Below are positions 17,967-26,592 of a stretch of 40,780 nt of DNA, piece by piece; positions within the stretch are counted from its first letter, which is position 1; every line of letters starts with the position of its first letter. Source of the DNA: OLB4 sp002050165 (GTDB taxonomy: Bacteria; Bacteroidota; Ignavibacteria; Tepidaquicellales; Tepidaquicellaceae); NCBI GenBank assembly GCA_030263475.1, contig SZPC01000013.1, positions 1 to 40,780 of the forward strand, written 5' to 3'. The notes beneath the pieces are model-generated. The model was not told the origin of the DNA. It was given only the letters and a program-made list of their open reading frames with translations, and searched no databases. The position numbers and the translations under genes are program-made.

Positions 17967-18682
17967 AAGGAGAAAGTTCCCTTGAGGGTAAAGTTAATCG
18001 AGTTGAAATTATTTGCCCTTGAAAGTGCAAGCGGAGTACTGTTATCACGAGATGTAAATACCATTCGGTAATTGACTTCAACACCGTAACCGAAAACCCC
18101 GGTTGAAAGGATACCTGCACCGAACACAATATCCGGCGCCCAGGCTGACTCAGTATATGTCTTCGTATCTTCGTAAGTACCCTGCGGATTTACCGGATTT
18201 CCCGAATAGATGAAATTTGTATATTCTTCCCTGATGTACGTTCCTCCACCACCAATAGTTAAGTAAGCTGATTTAATCGCATCACCTCTTTCGGATGAAC
18301 TGAATGGAAAATATTTCAAATTAATGTTCAAGGGTGCCATGAAAAGCCGTGCATCCTGCGGAATATGATATTTAGTTACACCGTTTTCTTCGTAATTGTA
18401 ACCAGGCAAATCGTATCCTGTGGTGAAAATCATTGACGGTGAAAGTTCAATTGCAATGTCATCATTTATTCTGTAACCATAAAAAAGGTTTAAATCGGTC
18501 ATGAAACTACCGTTCCTGAAATTGAGAAACGGGTAAATATCGCTCACAACACCATCAGTAAACGCCACTAATGAATAACCAAGTCCGACATACGAATATC
18601 CGCTTGAACGCTCGGAAATCTGAGCATCGGCTTGAAATGAAAATAGGAAAAAAATTGACGTAGAAAAAATTATGGATTTCAT
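17963..18682 (-). CDS. Outer-membrane beta-barrel protein
   Basis: The 239-residue product has a signal peptide (MKSIIFSTSIFFLFSF, with cleavage likely after QADA). The mature part has alternating aromatic beta-strands with Tyr/Gly-rich turns, such as YSYVGLGYSL, LNLFYGYRI and GYGVEVNYRMVF. It ends in a terminal Phe (GTFSF), the usual outer-membrane insertion signal. It resembles small OmpA-like or OmpW-like barrels, but I cannot name a family. An in-frame TTG three codons upstream is possible, but the ATG at 18682 gives a cleaner signal peptide. It follows hslU by 27 bp and may be a distal gene of that run, ending at the weak hairpin just after its stop. Confidence 0.8.
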   Translation of the reverse strand: MKSIIFSTSIFFLFSFQADAQISERSSGYSYVGLGYSLVAFTDGVVSDIYPFLNFRNGSFMTDLNLFYGYRINDDIAIELSPSMIFTTGYDLPGYNYEENGVTKYHIPQDARLFMAPLNINLKYFPFSSSERGDAIKSAYLTIGGGGTYIREEYTNFIYSGNPVNPQGTYEDTKTYTESAWAPDIVFGAGILSTGVFGYGVEVNYRMVFTSRDNSTPLALSRANNFNSINFTLKGTFSF

Positions 18683-18709
18683 TTTAATCAAAGTTTGGAG
18701 TTCACGGTT

Positions 18710-20140
18710 TTATAAAATATATCTGCTCAGATCTCTGTCCTTTGTAATTACACTTAATTTTTTTGTAACAAGATTTTTACTAATCTTGATGTGTTTAACT
18801 TTTGATCTGTCGGGAATATCAAACATAATATCTTCCAACAATGTAGTAAGAATCGTATGTAGCCTGCGGGCGCCAATATTTTCTACTTTTTCATTAACCT
18901 CTGCTGCAATTTTTGCAATTTCGTTTATTGCATCTTCTTCAAACTCCAAAGTAACATTTTCCGATGCAAGGAGGGCTTTGTATTGTTTAATTAATGCATT
19001 TTTCGGTTGAGTGAGAATCTTATAAAATTCATCTTTACCGAGGCTATCGAGCTCTACACGAATAGGAAAGCGCCCCTGCAATTCCGGAATCAGGTCGCTT
19101 GGTTTTGACATGTGAAACGCGCCTGAAGCAACAAACAAAATATGGTCAGTTCTCACACCGCCGTATTTTGTCATTACAGTTGAACCTTCGACAATAGGGA
19201 GCAAATCACGCTGAACCCCTTGTCTTGAGACATCCGGGCCGGCGCCGCCTTTTACATCACCACCGGCAATTTTATCAATTTCATCTATGAAAACTATCCC
19301 TGAGTTTTCTACTTTTTCAATTGCAAGTTTAATGACCTGATCCATGTCAATTAACTTGTTCGACTCTTCCTGAATAAGATATTTACGTGCTTCTCTTAGA
19401 GGCAATTTACGCTTCTTTGATTTTTGAGGCATCATATTTCCGAGAATGTCGCGAATATTTATCCCCATATCATCTAAACCAATCGGACCAAATATTTGCA
19501 TCATCGGTGAACCGTTCTGCATCAGATCAAGTTCGATTATCCTGTCATCGAATTTTCCTTCCTTAAGTTTTAACCTTAGTTTTTCACGAGTAGCCGTCAT
19601 TTCCTTCTGGGCATCTATGGTTGCGTTTGCGTTACCGCTCTCCCCATCCGGATCAGCCGCCTGTGATTTCTTGATCGGGGGTAACAATATATCGAGAAGT
19701 TTTTCTTCCGTGTTCAACTCCGCTTTTTCCTGTACTTCCGCAAGTTTATCGCGCTTAACCATATTTACTGAGAGGTCTGTCAACTCACGAATCATTGACT
19801 CAACATCACGACCGACATAACCGACCTCAGTAAACTTCGAAGCCTCTACTTTTACGAACGGTGCATTTGATAACCTTGATATCCTTCTTGCAATTTCAGT
19901 TTTACCCACACCTGTTGGTCCTATCATTATAATATTGTTCGGCATAATTTCATCGCGCAGTAAATCTTTCACCTGTAACCTTCGCCACCTGTTACGTAAT
20001 GCAATTGCCACAGATTTCTTTGCATTCTTTTGGCCGATAATAAATTTATCTAACTCATTAACAATTTGTGACGGGGTGAGCTGTTCCTCATTATTTATCA
20101 CACCGATTGATTCCGTTTCCTGCTTGATATTTTTCTTCAT
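18710..20140 (-). CDS. hslU: ATP-dependent protease ATPase subunit HslU
   Basis: HslU is the AAA+ unfoldase that feeds substrates into the HslV peptidase. In this 476-residue protein, Walker A (GPTGVGKT) is at 74-81 and Walker B (GIVFIDEIDK) at 281-290. The I domain lies between them, and the protein ends in LSRYIL, the C-terminal tail that docks into HslV. Compared with standard HslU it has about 18 extra N-terminal residues before LTPSQIVNELDKFIIGQ. The ATG at 20140 is the only good start. It follows hslV by 23 bp, in the conserved V-then-U order. Confidence 0.96.
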   Translation of the reverse strand: MKKNIKQETESIGVINNEEQLTPSQIVNELDKFIIGQKNAKKSVAIALRNRWRRLQVKDLLRDEIMPNNIIMIGPTGVGKTEIARRISRLSNAPFVKVEASKFTEVGYVGRDVESMIRELTDLSVNMVKRDKLAEVQEKAELNTEEKLLDILLPPIKKSQAADPDGESGNANATIDAQKEMTATREKLRLKLKEGKFDDRIIELDLMQNGSPMMQIFGPIGLDDMGINIRDILGNMMPQKSKKRKLPLREARKYLIQEESNKLIDMDQVIKLAIEKVENSGIVFIDEIDKIAGGDVKGGAGPDVSRQGVQRDLLPIVEGSTVMTKYGGVRTDHILFVASGAFHMSKPSDLIPELQGRFPIRVELDSLGKDEFYKILTQPKNALIKQYKALLASENVTLEFEEDAINEIAKIAAEVNEKVENIGARRLHTILTTLLEDIMFDIPDRSKVKHIKISKNLVTKKLSVITKDRDLSRYIL

Positions 20141-20163
20141 CTGGTTTACAATTCTTTTATAAT

Positions 20164-20694
20164 TTACAATTGTTCAATGCTAATATTGGAGTTTGTATAA
20201 ATACAAATATCCGCTGCTTGTTTTAGTGCTTCCTCTACTATTCTTTTTGCATCAAGTTTTGAGTATTTAACCAACATTCTCGCTGCACTTAGGGCATAAG
20301 GTCCACCGGAGCCGATTGCAACGATACCATCGTCCGGTTCGATTACATCACCGTTACCGGAAATCACTAATGCAGTTTCCTTATCCACAACCGCTAAAAG
20401 CGCTTCAAGTCGTCTCAGATACTTATCAGTCCTCCAATCCTTTGCTAGTTCAACTGCAGCTCGCTGTAGGTTACCTTTGTACTGTTCAAGTTTCGCTTCA
20501 AATTTCTCAAATAAAGTAAATGCATCTGATGTAGCACCTGCAAATCCAACTAATACTGATTCATTAAAAATCTTTCTAACCTTTCTGGTTGTGTGTTTCA
20601 TTATTGTATTTCCCATTGTAACCTGACCGTCGCTCCCGATTACAGCTTTACCGTCCTTAATAAGCCCGATTACCGTCGTTGATCTGATTTTCAA
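20164..20694 (-). CDS. hslV: ATP-dependent protease peptidase subunit HslV
   Basis: HslV is the proteasome-like threonine peptidase of the HslVU complex. In this 176-residue protein, STTVIGLIKDGKAVIGSDGQ near the N-terminus is the family hallmark. The catalytic threonine should be T6, exposed after removal of a five-residue propeptide (MKIRS). GSGGPYALSAA and the ending DICIYTNSNISIEQL are also typical. The start is TTG at 20694, overlapping the rpoN stop as TTGA. A later start would remove the catalytic threonine. Confidence 0.95.
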   Translation of the reverse strand: MKIRSTTVIGLIKDGKAVIGSDGQVTMGNTIMKHTTRKVRKIFNESVLVGFAGATSDAFTLFEKFEAKLEQYKGNLQRAAVELAKDWRTDKYLRRLEALLAVVDKETALVISGNGDVIEPDDGIVAIGSGGPYALSAARMLVKYSKLDAKRIVEEALKQAADICIYTNSNISIEQL

Positions 20695-22139
20695 TTTAAC
20701 TTCCTCCTTAATCTTGCTTTTGGAATTTTCATTGCCTCACGATATTTTGCAACCGTTCTCCTTGCAATCTGAAATCCCATCTCATTTAAAATTGTTACAA
20801 GTTTATCATCAGTTAGTGGTTTTTTCTTATCTTCGCTATTTATAATTTCTCTCATCTTATGTTTAATTTCTTTAGTTGAAATATCCTCGCCTTCATCCGT
20901 TGTAAGTGAGTTACTGAAAAAATACTTCAATTCATAAACTCCAAAATCCGTCTGAACATACTTACCACGGACAGTTCTGCTCACTGTTGAAATATCCATA
21001 TCAATATCCTCCGCTACATCTTTTTCAATCATCGGTTTTAAACCCTGACCGTTATTTTCAAAAAAACTGAACTGTCTTATCAGTATTACATTCATTACCT
21101 TCAACATCGTTTGCCGCCTCGATTTTAATGCGTCTATGAACCATTTCGCACGTTCCATTTTATTCGAAAGGAATTCCTTTGCTTCATCATTAACCTCTGC
21201 ATTTTTGCCGGAGATGACCTGTCCGTATTCTTTGTTGATTTTTAAACTTGGTAATATTTTCTCGTTGAGTGAAATTACATATTCGTTGTCTTTTTTTGTT
21301 ACAATTAAATCCGGATATATCAGATTATGGTCTTCTTCAAATTCATTGTAACCGGGCTTTGGATTTAATTTTAAAATGTGCTCAAACGCATTTACAACTT
21401 TATCCCGCGACAACTTTAAATCTTTCCCGATTTTCTCATAATTGCGTAACCTTAATTCTTCAAAATAATTTTCAATTATGTCTATGCAGCTTCTCTTCAA
21501 TCCGGTATCAATTGCTGACTCTTCAAGTTGAATGAGCAGACATTCTTTCAGATTTCTGGCTGCGATACCTGAAGGTTCAAACTGTTGGACATATTTAATA
21601 ACGGTTTCAATTTCCTCTTCTGAAAATTTTTCATCGGCGTATTCAGTACCAAATTTTCTAATGTTAAGTTCTTCAAGTAATTCAAGATTGCTCTCCCGCA
21701 GGTATCCGTCGCTATCGAGATTTCCTATTATTTCTTCCCCTATGAAAATTTGCTTGTCATCGAGTGTGGAGTGATAAAGCTGATTTAACAGGTTATCATG
21801 CATTGTTATCGTTTCTTTCCATGTATCCTCGTAATGGAAATTATCAGGATCATATTCCATTGTTTTATAGCCTTCATATTCGCCCGAATAATAATCATCC
21901 CAGTTATATTCTTCGGTTTTGATCTTATCGGCAAGTAATTCCTGTTCGGATTTTAGTTCATCGTCCTGATTATCGTCAGTCTCCCTTTCATTAACTTCTT
22001 CCAGCAATGGATTTTCCTCAAGTTCGCTTTTAATCATTTGCTCAAGCGCAAGAGTTGGCACCGCGAGTAAATTCTGTCGCTGAATGATCTGTGGTAAAAT
22101 TTTTTGTGAAAGCTTCTGGGTTTGGGTTTGTTTAATCAT
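20691..22139 (-). CDS. rpoN: RNA polymerase sigma-54 factor
   Basis: Sigma-54 directs RNA polymerase to -24/-12 promoters that need an AAA+ activator. The 482-residue protein has the glutamine-rich region I (TQTQKLSQKILPQIIQ, then LEQMIKSELEENPLLEE), an acidic region II (about 45-110), the core-binding domain, and a helix-turn-helix (MDISTVSRTVRGKYVQT). The RpoN box ARRTVAKYRE lies at 459-468, near the C-terminus. The ATG at 22139 lies inside the end of the DUF3109 gene (8-base overlap), and the stop overlaps hslV. No activator gene and no clear -24/-12 promoter was seen in the window. Confidence 0.96.
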   Translation of the reverse strand: MIKQTQTQKLSQKILPQIIQRQNLLAVPTLALEQMIKSELEENPLLEEVNERETDDNQDDELKSEQELLADKIKTEEYNWDDYYSGEYEGYKTMEYDPDNFHYEDTWKETITMHDNLLNQLYHSTLDDKQIFIGEEIIGNLDSDGYLRESNLELLEELNIRKFGTEYADEKFSEEEIETVIKYVQQFEPSGIAARNLKECLLIQLEESAIDTGLKRSCIDIIENYFEELRLRNYEKIGKDLKLSRDKVVNAFEHILKLNPKPGYNEFEEDHNLIYPDLIVTKKDNEYVISLNEKILPSLKINKEYGQVISGKNAEVNDEAKEFLSNKMERAKWFIDALKSRRQTMLKVMNVILIRQFSFFENNGQGLKPMIEKDVAEDIDMDISTVSRTVRGKYVQTDFGVYELKYFFSNSLTTDEGEDISTKEIKHKMREIINSEDKKKPLTDDKLVTILNEMGFQIARRTVAKYREAMKIPKARLRRKLN

Positions 22140-22689
22140 TTTGATACAATTTTTTCAATTCTGAAACTATTTCCGGACCAAAAGCTCTCCGGAGCGATTC
22201 TTCAGAAAATTCAAACAAAGTTATATTGTCTTCAATTCCCTTATCAAGGGCAGAGTCGCATTCATAAAGCTTTTCATATTTTATAACTTCATTACTTTTA
22301 CCTGAAATTCTAATCGGGAAAAGGTGACATGATAACGGTTTTACGAAGTCTGTTTCCCTGTTATGAAACGCCGTCTGAAAGGAACACTTTGCTATCCCTC
22401 CCTCAATATATGAAAATACACAATCATCATCATTAACGGTATTCAAAGAATACTCTTTACCATTACGGTAATAAATCCCGTCACTTTTAATAATCTTTAC
22501 ATTCTTTTCCGGTAGATATTTAATAATGACAGGTAAAATTTTTTTTATGATCTCAATTTCTTTTTTGGTAACCGGTGCGCCATGCGTTCCCTTTAAAGTA
22601 CAACATGCACCTTTGCATTTAATTAAATCACACACGAATTTTATCTCAAAAATCCTTGTATCAATTATCAGATCGTCAACTTTCAACAT
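22132..22689 (-). CDS. DUF3109 family cysteine-rich protein
   Basis: This 185-residue protein matches the uncharacterised DUF3109 family known from Bacteroidota: KFVCDLIKCKGACC near the N-terminus, GAPVTKKEIE, CVFSYIEGGIAKC and KPLSCHLFPIRI. Eight cysteines are at 20, 25, 29, 30, 90, 102, 121 and 144, a pattern suited to a metal or Fe-S site, as also proposed for the related YkgJ-type proteins. It has no signal peptide or membrane helix, so it should be cytoplasmic. It overlaps dprA upstream by 7 bases and rpoN downstream by 8, which argues for tight co-expression. Its biochemical role is unknown. Confidence 0.85.
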   Translation of the reverse strand: MLKVDDLIIDTRIFEIKFVCDLIKCKGACCTLKGTHGAPVTKKEIEIIKKILPVIIKYLPEKNVKIIKSDGIYYRNGKEYSLNTVNDDDCVFSYIEGGIAKCSFQTAFHNRETDFVKPLSCHLFPIRISGKSNEVIKYEKLYECDSALDKGIEDNITLFEFSEESLRRAFGPEIVSELKKLYQND

Positions 22690-23804
22690 GAGCGAATAAA
22701 GTTTTTCCCGGGGAGTTGTTTGACTACACCTTTAAATTCAAGTGATAATAAGTTAACAAGGCAATCGGTGATATTGAATCCTGACACTTCCGATATCTGA
22801 TCAATATTTAATGGCTCGTCATTAATTACACTGAATAGTTTGTTCTCTTTTTCATTAAGAGTCTTTATAACCTTAACTTGATTTTCAAAAATTTCTTTTT
22901 TTAATATTGGCTTTAATTTCGCCTCAAGTTCTTCAAAGATATCCGAAACTTCAGTTACAGGTTTTGCCATACCCCGCTTGATAAGTTCGTTTGTACCTTT
23001 TGAGGCATTTGATGTTATATTTCCCGGTACAGCAAATACTTCCTTGTTCTGGTCTAATGCGAAGTTTGCAGTTATCAGTGAACCGCCTTTTAAACCCGAT
23101 TCGATTATTAAAACCCCAATGCTAATACCGCTGATTATCCTGTTCCTAGCCGGAAAATTCGTTTTATCAGGCTGGACACCCGGCTCATATTCGGATATCA
23201 CAGCGCCATGCTCAATAATTGCTTTATACAGTTTTGAATTTTCATAAGGATAAACCACATCTACACCACTACCAAGTACTGCATACGTGATATTTGAATT
23301 TCGTAAAGCCACCGAATGAGCTATTGAATCAACACCGATTGCCATCCCGCTAATAACAGGCACTGAACTTTTCGATAATCCTTCTGTCAAGTTCTCACAA
23401 ACAAGTTGACCGTATTGCGTCGGTGCACGAGTACCGACTACACCGACAGAATATTTATCCTCACGTGTCAATTTACCTTTATAATATAAAATCACCGGTG
23501 GATCGGGAATTTGCTTTAAATTTTCCGGATAATTTTTTGATATTATCGTTGTGAATTTTATACCCGAAGATTCAAGTTTTTTCTTTAACAAGTCGAATTC
23601 TCTTTCAAATGCAGCCGTGTTAGACAGCGATTTTTCAAGTTTTCCGGCTAATACCGGGCCGAGAAGTTGAATTATAGGAAACTTTTCGTTTAAGAAATCT
23701 TTAAGCTGTTCAAAATTTCTGCACCGCGAGATTAGCTTTTTAATCTTGATTTCACCAAGTCCTTTAATTGACTTTAAGAAATATACATACTTAAGTTCAT
23801 CCAA
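22683..23804 (-). CDS. dprA: DNA processing protein DprA
   Basis: DprA binds incoming single-stranded DNA during natural transformation and loads RecA. The 373-residue protein has an N-terminal helix-hairpin-helix region (LKSIKGLGEIKIKKLIS) and a Rossmann-like core with GTRAPTQYG at 124-132, SGMAIGVDSIAH at 152-163, FPARNRIISG at 217-226 and GLKGGSLITA near 238-247. A C-terminal winged-helix domain (about 310-373) completes it. The start is TTG at 23804; no in-frame ATG fits. It is the first gene of a run of overlapping genes (DUF3109, rpoN, hslV, then hslU) and lies 65 bp after dppC. Many non-transformable bacteria also keep dprA, so competence is not proven. Confidence 0.94.
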   Translation of the reverse strand: MDELKYVYFLKSIKGLGEIKIKKLISRCRNFEQLKDFLNEKFPIIQLLGPVLAGKLEKSLSNTAAFEREFDLLKKKLESSGIKFTTIISKNYPENLKQIPDPPVILYYKGKLTREDKYSVGVVGTRAPTQYGQLVCENLTEGLSKSSVPVISGMAIGVDSIAHSVALRNSNITYAVLGSGVDVVYPYENSKLYKAIIEHGAVISEYEPGVQPDKTNFPARNRIISGISIGVLIIESGLKGGSLITANFALDQNKEVFAVPGNITSNASKGTNELIKRGMAKPVTEVSDIFEELEAKLKPILKKEIFENQVKVIKTLNEKENKLFSVINDEPLNIDQISEVSGFNITDCLVNLLSLEFKGVVKQLPGKNFIRSC

Positions 23805-23869
23805 TTGAAAACGATAATTATTTGAAATAAAGTTAGTTTAAGATTGGATTTTTTGAAATAGAAAAATCT

Positions 23870-24937
23870 TTATTTGGTAAGTTTCGGATCAAGTGCATCT
23901 CTAATACCATCGCCGAAAAGGTTAACGGAGAAAACCGCTATCATAATGGCGAGAGAAGGAAATAATGCAAGCCCCCAATTGGTTCCGGCAATAATATATT
24001 TATAGCCGTCAAATATCATTTGTCCCCAACTTGCAGTAGGAGGTTGAACTCCGAGTCCGAGGAAACTTAAACTTGCCTCAAAAATTATAGCATTAGCCAG
24101 CCCAACAGTACCTGTAATAATCACAGGTCCCAGACAATTAGGCAGGATGTGGCGGATTATAACCCTCGCAGGATTTGCGCCCATTGCTTTTGTGGCCTCA
24201 ATGTATTCCATTTCACGGAGAGAGAAAAATTGTCCGCGGACAATTCTTGCAATATCAACCCATGCAGTGAGTCCAATAGCAACGAACGCCTGCCAGAATC
24301 CTTTTCCAAGAACTACTGAAATCGCAATAACAAACAAAATTGACGGGAATGCCCAGACGACATTAATCAGCCACATTATACCTTTGTCGGCTGCTCCACG
24401 GAAATAACCTGCGAGTGCACCAAGAATAAGCCCTATGATGATTGCAATACTTTCTGAAATTAAACCTACCGAAAGACTAACCCGACTCCCGTAAATCAGT
24501 CGACTGAGCACATCGCGTCCAAACCTGTCAGTACCCAATAGAAAATTTAAACGTGTAAGGTACTCGTTCCGGTCAGGACTTATTAGTTCATTTGTATTAA
24601 TGCTCCTTTCTGTCCTATTAAAATCTTCGTAATAAACCGAATCGTTTTCCTCTCTTAAAAAATTATTTATCGGCAAATAATCGAAACCGCTCTCATTGTT
24701 GTCTGATTTTTTTAATAGAACAGTCCCTTCAAAGTTCACCGGCTTTGTAGCGAATTCAAGAATTTGATCGTTCGGGTTATAAGGTGATATTACATCGGCA
24801 AGCAAAGCGATAAAAATCATTATGAAAATTATAACGAGGCCCGCCATCGCGAGCTTGTTTTTCTTTAATCGCTTCCATGAGTAATACCAGAGACTTTTAC
24901 CCTGAATATTTTTATTGCCGGTTATCTCTGCTTTCAT
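23870..24937 (-). CDS. dppC: Oligopeptide/dipeptide ABC transporter permease (DppC type)
   Basis: This 355-residue inner-membrane permease forms the channel together with the DppB-type subunit encoded just upstream. The N-terminal OppC-like region has one membrane helix (about 30-49), then SPYNPND at 51-57. LGTDRFGRDVLSRL at 134-147 opens the main transmembrane domain. The EAA loop (EYIEATKAMGANPARVIIRH) contacts the ATPase, and ASLSFLGLGVQPPTASWG is characteristic. About 76 residues separate SPYNPND from LGTDRFG, far more than the usual two dozen or so, giving an enlarged external loop. The ATG overlaps the dppB stop as ATGA. No ATPase genes are in the window. The substrate is unproven; peptides or nickel are both handled by this family. 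Confidence 0.9.
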   Translation of the reverse strand: MKAEITGNKNIQGKSLWYYSWKRLKKNKLAMAGLVIIFIMIFIALLADVISPYNPNDQILEFATKPVNFEGTVLLKKSDNNESGFDYLPINNFLREENDSVYYEDFNRTERSINTNELISPDRNEYLTRLNFLLGTDRFGRDVLSRLIYGSRVSLSVGLISESIAIIIGLILGALAGYFRGAADKGIMWLINVVWAFPSILFVIAISVVLGKGFWQAFVAIGLTAWVDIARIVRGQFFSLREMEYIEATKAMGANPARVIIRHILPNCLGPVIITGTVGLANAIIFEASLSFLGLGVQPPTASWGQMIFDGYKYIIAGTNWGLALFPSLAIMIAVFSVNLFGDGIRDALDPKLTK

Positions 24938-25860
24938 GCAAGTTTAACTTTTGGATCGAGGAAGGCATAAATTATGTCAACAAGGAAATTAATCAGAACG
25001 AAAATAATAGCACTGAACAAAACCGTTCCCTGTATCATCGGAAAATCAAGTTTCAGGATCGAATCAATCGCAAGCAAACCGATTCCCGGCCAGTTGAAGA
25101 TAAATTCAATAAAGAATGCACCTCCGAGAGTAGCCGCAAGCGAAGCGCTCAAAGTCGTAACAACCGGTGTTAGTGCATTTCTGAGCGAATGCTTGAAGAC
25201 TACTTTCATTTCACTAAGTCCTTTTGCCTTCGCGGTTCTGATGTAATCCTGATTGAGTACGTCAAGCATTGATGAACGTGTAATCCTTGCGATGATTGCC
25301 AAAGGTCTGAGTGCAAGAGTTAACATCGGGAGTATGAGGTGATCCCAACCATCTGTTATGTACCCTGAAATCGGTAACCATTTCAAAATTGACCCGAAGA
25401 CCAAAGCCATCAGCAACGCAAAAACAAATTGCGGTATTGAAATACCGAAAAGTGCAAAAACCATTGAAGCATTGTCAGTAAATGAATAAGACCGAATAGC
25501 AGAGATTACACCGATAATTACCCCAAGAATACTTGAGAGTAACATTGCGCTGATTGCAAGCAAAGCAGTTGCAGGGAATTTTTCAATAATGATTGCCGCA
25601 ACTTCCCTGTTGGTCGCATAAGACCTCCCGAGGTCACCCTGTGCGGCTTTCATGATAAAGTTCAGATACTGGGTGGTGATGGGTTTGTCTAATCCTAATT
25701 CTTCTTTAACTCGTTTCACGGATTCCTCGTCCGCCCTTTGTCCGAGTAACATTCTCGCAGGGTCACCCGGAACTATATACAATAACGCAAACGTAACCGT
25801 GATTACTCCGATTATTACAAGCAGTGAATATAAAAAATTTTTAACTATGAATTTCCACAT
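24934..25860 (-). CDS. dppB: Oligopeptide/dipeptide ABC transporter permease (DppB type)
   Basis: This 308-residue inner-membrane permease starts with the classic first helix (LLVIIGVITVTFALLYIVPGDPARMLLG), followed by the EELGLDKP and QYLNFI segment of the periplasmic loop. Several further membrane helices and the EAA loop (QDYIRTAKAKGLSEMKVVFKH) follow, and FNWPGIGLLAIDSI lies near the end. Its length is normal. The gene starts at the ATG at 25860, only 25 bp after a terminator that follows the NlpC/P60 gene, and overlaps dppC by four bases. The matching binding protein is probably the lipoprotein encoded at 26651-28396. Confidence 0.92.
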   Translation of the reverse strand: MWKFIVKNFLYSLLVIIGVITVTFALLYIVPGDPARMLLGQRADEESVKRVKEELGLDKPITTQYLNFIMKAAQGDLGRSYATNREVAAIIIEKFPATALLAISAMLLSSILGVIIGVISAIRSYSFTDNASMVFALFGISIPQFVFALLMALVFGSILKWLPISGYITDGWDHLILPMLTLALRPLAIIARITRSSMLDVLNQDYIRTAKAKGLSEMKVVFKHSLRNALTPVVTTLSASLAATLGGAFFIEFIFNWPGIGLLAIDSILKLDFPMIQGTVLFSAIIFVLINFLVDIIYAFLDPKVKLA

Positions 25861-25885
25861 CAGGATTGGTGAAATCGGAATTTTA

Positions 25886-25922
25886 AATAAAAAAGTCCCG
25901 AAAGTATTTCATCCCGGGACTT
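25886..25922 (-). terminator. Rho-independent terminator after the NlpC/P60 gene
   Basis: Read on the minus strand, a perfect eight-base stem pairs 25915-25922 (AAGTCCCG) with 25893-25900 (CGGGACTT) around a 14-base loop, and a T-run follows (T at 25894-25889, then ATTT). It sits 24 bp after the NlpC/P60 stop and 25 bp before dppB, so it ends the long upstream run or limits read-through into dppBC. Confidence 0.8.
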
Positions 25923-25946
25923 AACTAAAAAAATATTTGAAAATTT

Positions 25947-26585
25947 TTAGAAATCAGTGTTGTCTAATCCAATTACTCTCTTTGCAAAAAGAAAAGTCCT
26001 TGAGTAATAATCCGAATCAAGCGATGCAACAATTACACCCGTTCTTGAACCGGAGTGCACGAAGTACCCGTCGGAAAGGTAAATACCAACGTGTGTAACT
26101 CTACCTTTATTCATTGTATCGAAGAAAACAAGATCGCCGAACTGAAGATTTTCAGTTTCGACCGGTTCGCCGACTCTTGATTGCTCGTATGAAGTCCGCG
26201 GAATCATTATGCCGAGCGCCTGATACATTACTGATTGAACAAACGCAGAGCAGTCAATTCCCCGCTTCGTTGTACCGCCCCAAAGGTATGGTGTGTTAAG
26301 ATATTCAATTACTTTAAACATAACTTCGTCCATCTCTTTGGTCGTGCTTACATCTTTGGTGACTATTCTTGTCAAAGAACTGGAAAGAGACTCCAGATTT
26401 CCTTTAGAGATATGGTTTTTTGAAGTCAGGGTAGTACTGGCAATTAATTCCTCAGAATTATCATCACTATTACCCGTTAAATCCCTATCTCTTGAAAGTT
26501 CTCGAGAGCTTGAACATCCGCCTAAAAATACTGCTATACCCAGTATAATCAAGATTGACTTTAAGCCCTTACCGGAAACATGCAT
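25947..26585 (-). CDS. NlpC/P60 family lipoprotein, cell-wall endopeptidase
   Basis: The 212-residue product is a lipoprotein: MHVSGKGLKSILIILGIAVF then LGGC, with lipidation at C24. A spacer to about residue 80 leads to an NlpC/P60 domain. Catalytic residues are C112 in GIDCSAF, H165 in THVGIYL and the polar partner H177 in FVHSGS; TPYLWGGTTKRG and GDLVFFDT are typical. Members cut peptide cross-bridges or stem peptides of peptidoglycan. It resembles Spr/MepS-like hydrolases anchored to the outer membrane. It lies between a peptide-binding lipoprotein and the dppBC permeases, which suggests a link to peptide recycling (inference). A good ribosome-binding site precedes the ATG. Confidence 0.9.
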   Translation of the reverse strand: MHVSGKGLKSILIILGIAVFLGGCSSSRELSRDRDLTGNSDDNSEELIASTTLTSKNHISKGNLESLSSSLTRIVTKDVSTTKEMDEVMFKVIEYLNTPYLWGGTTKRGIDCSAFVQSVMYQALGIMIPRTSYEQSRVGEPVETENLQFGDLVFFDTMNKGRVTHVGIYLSDGYFVHSGSRTGVIVASLDSDYYSRTFLFAKRVIGLDNTDF

Positions 26586-26592
26586 TTAATTT

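Noticed and set aside
20691..22139. Search for sigma-54 (-24/-12) promoters in the gaps near rpoN and elsewhere
   Set aside because: No gap shows a TGGCAC-N5-TTGC-like pair by eye; a weight-matrix scan of the genome would be needed.
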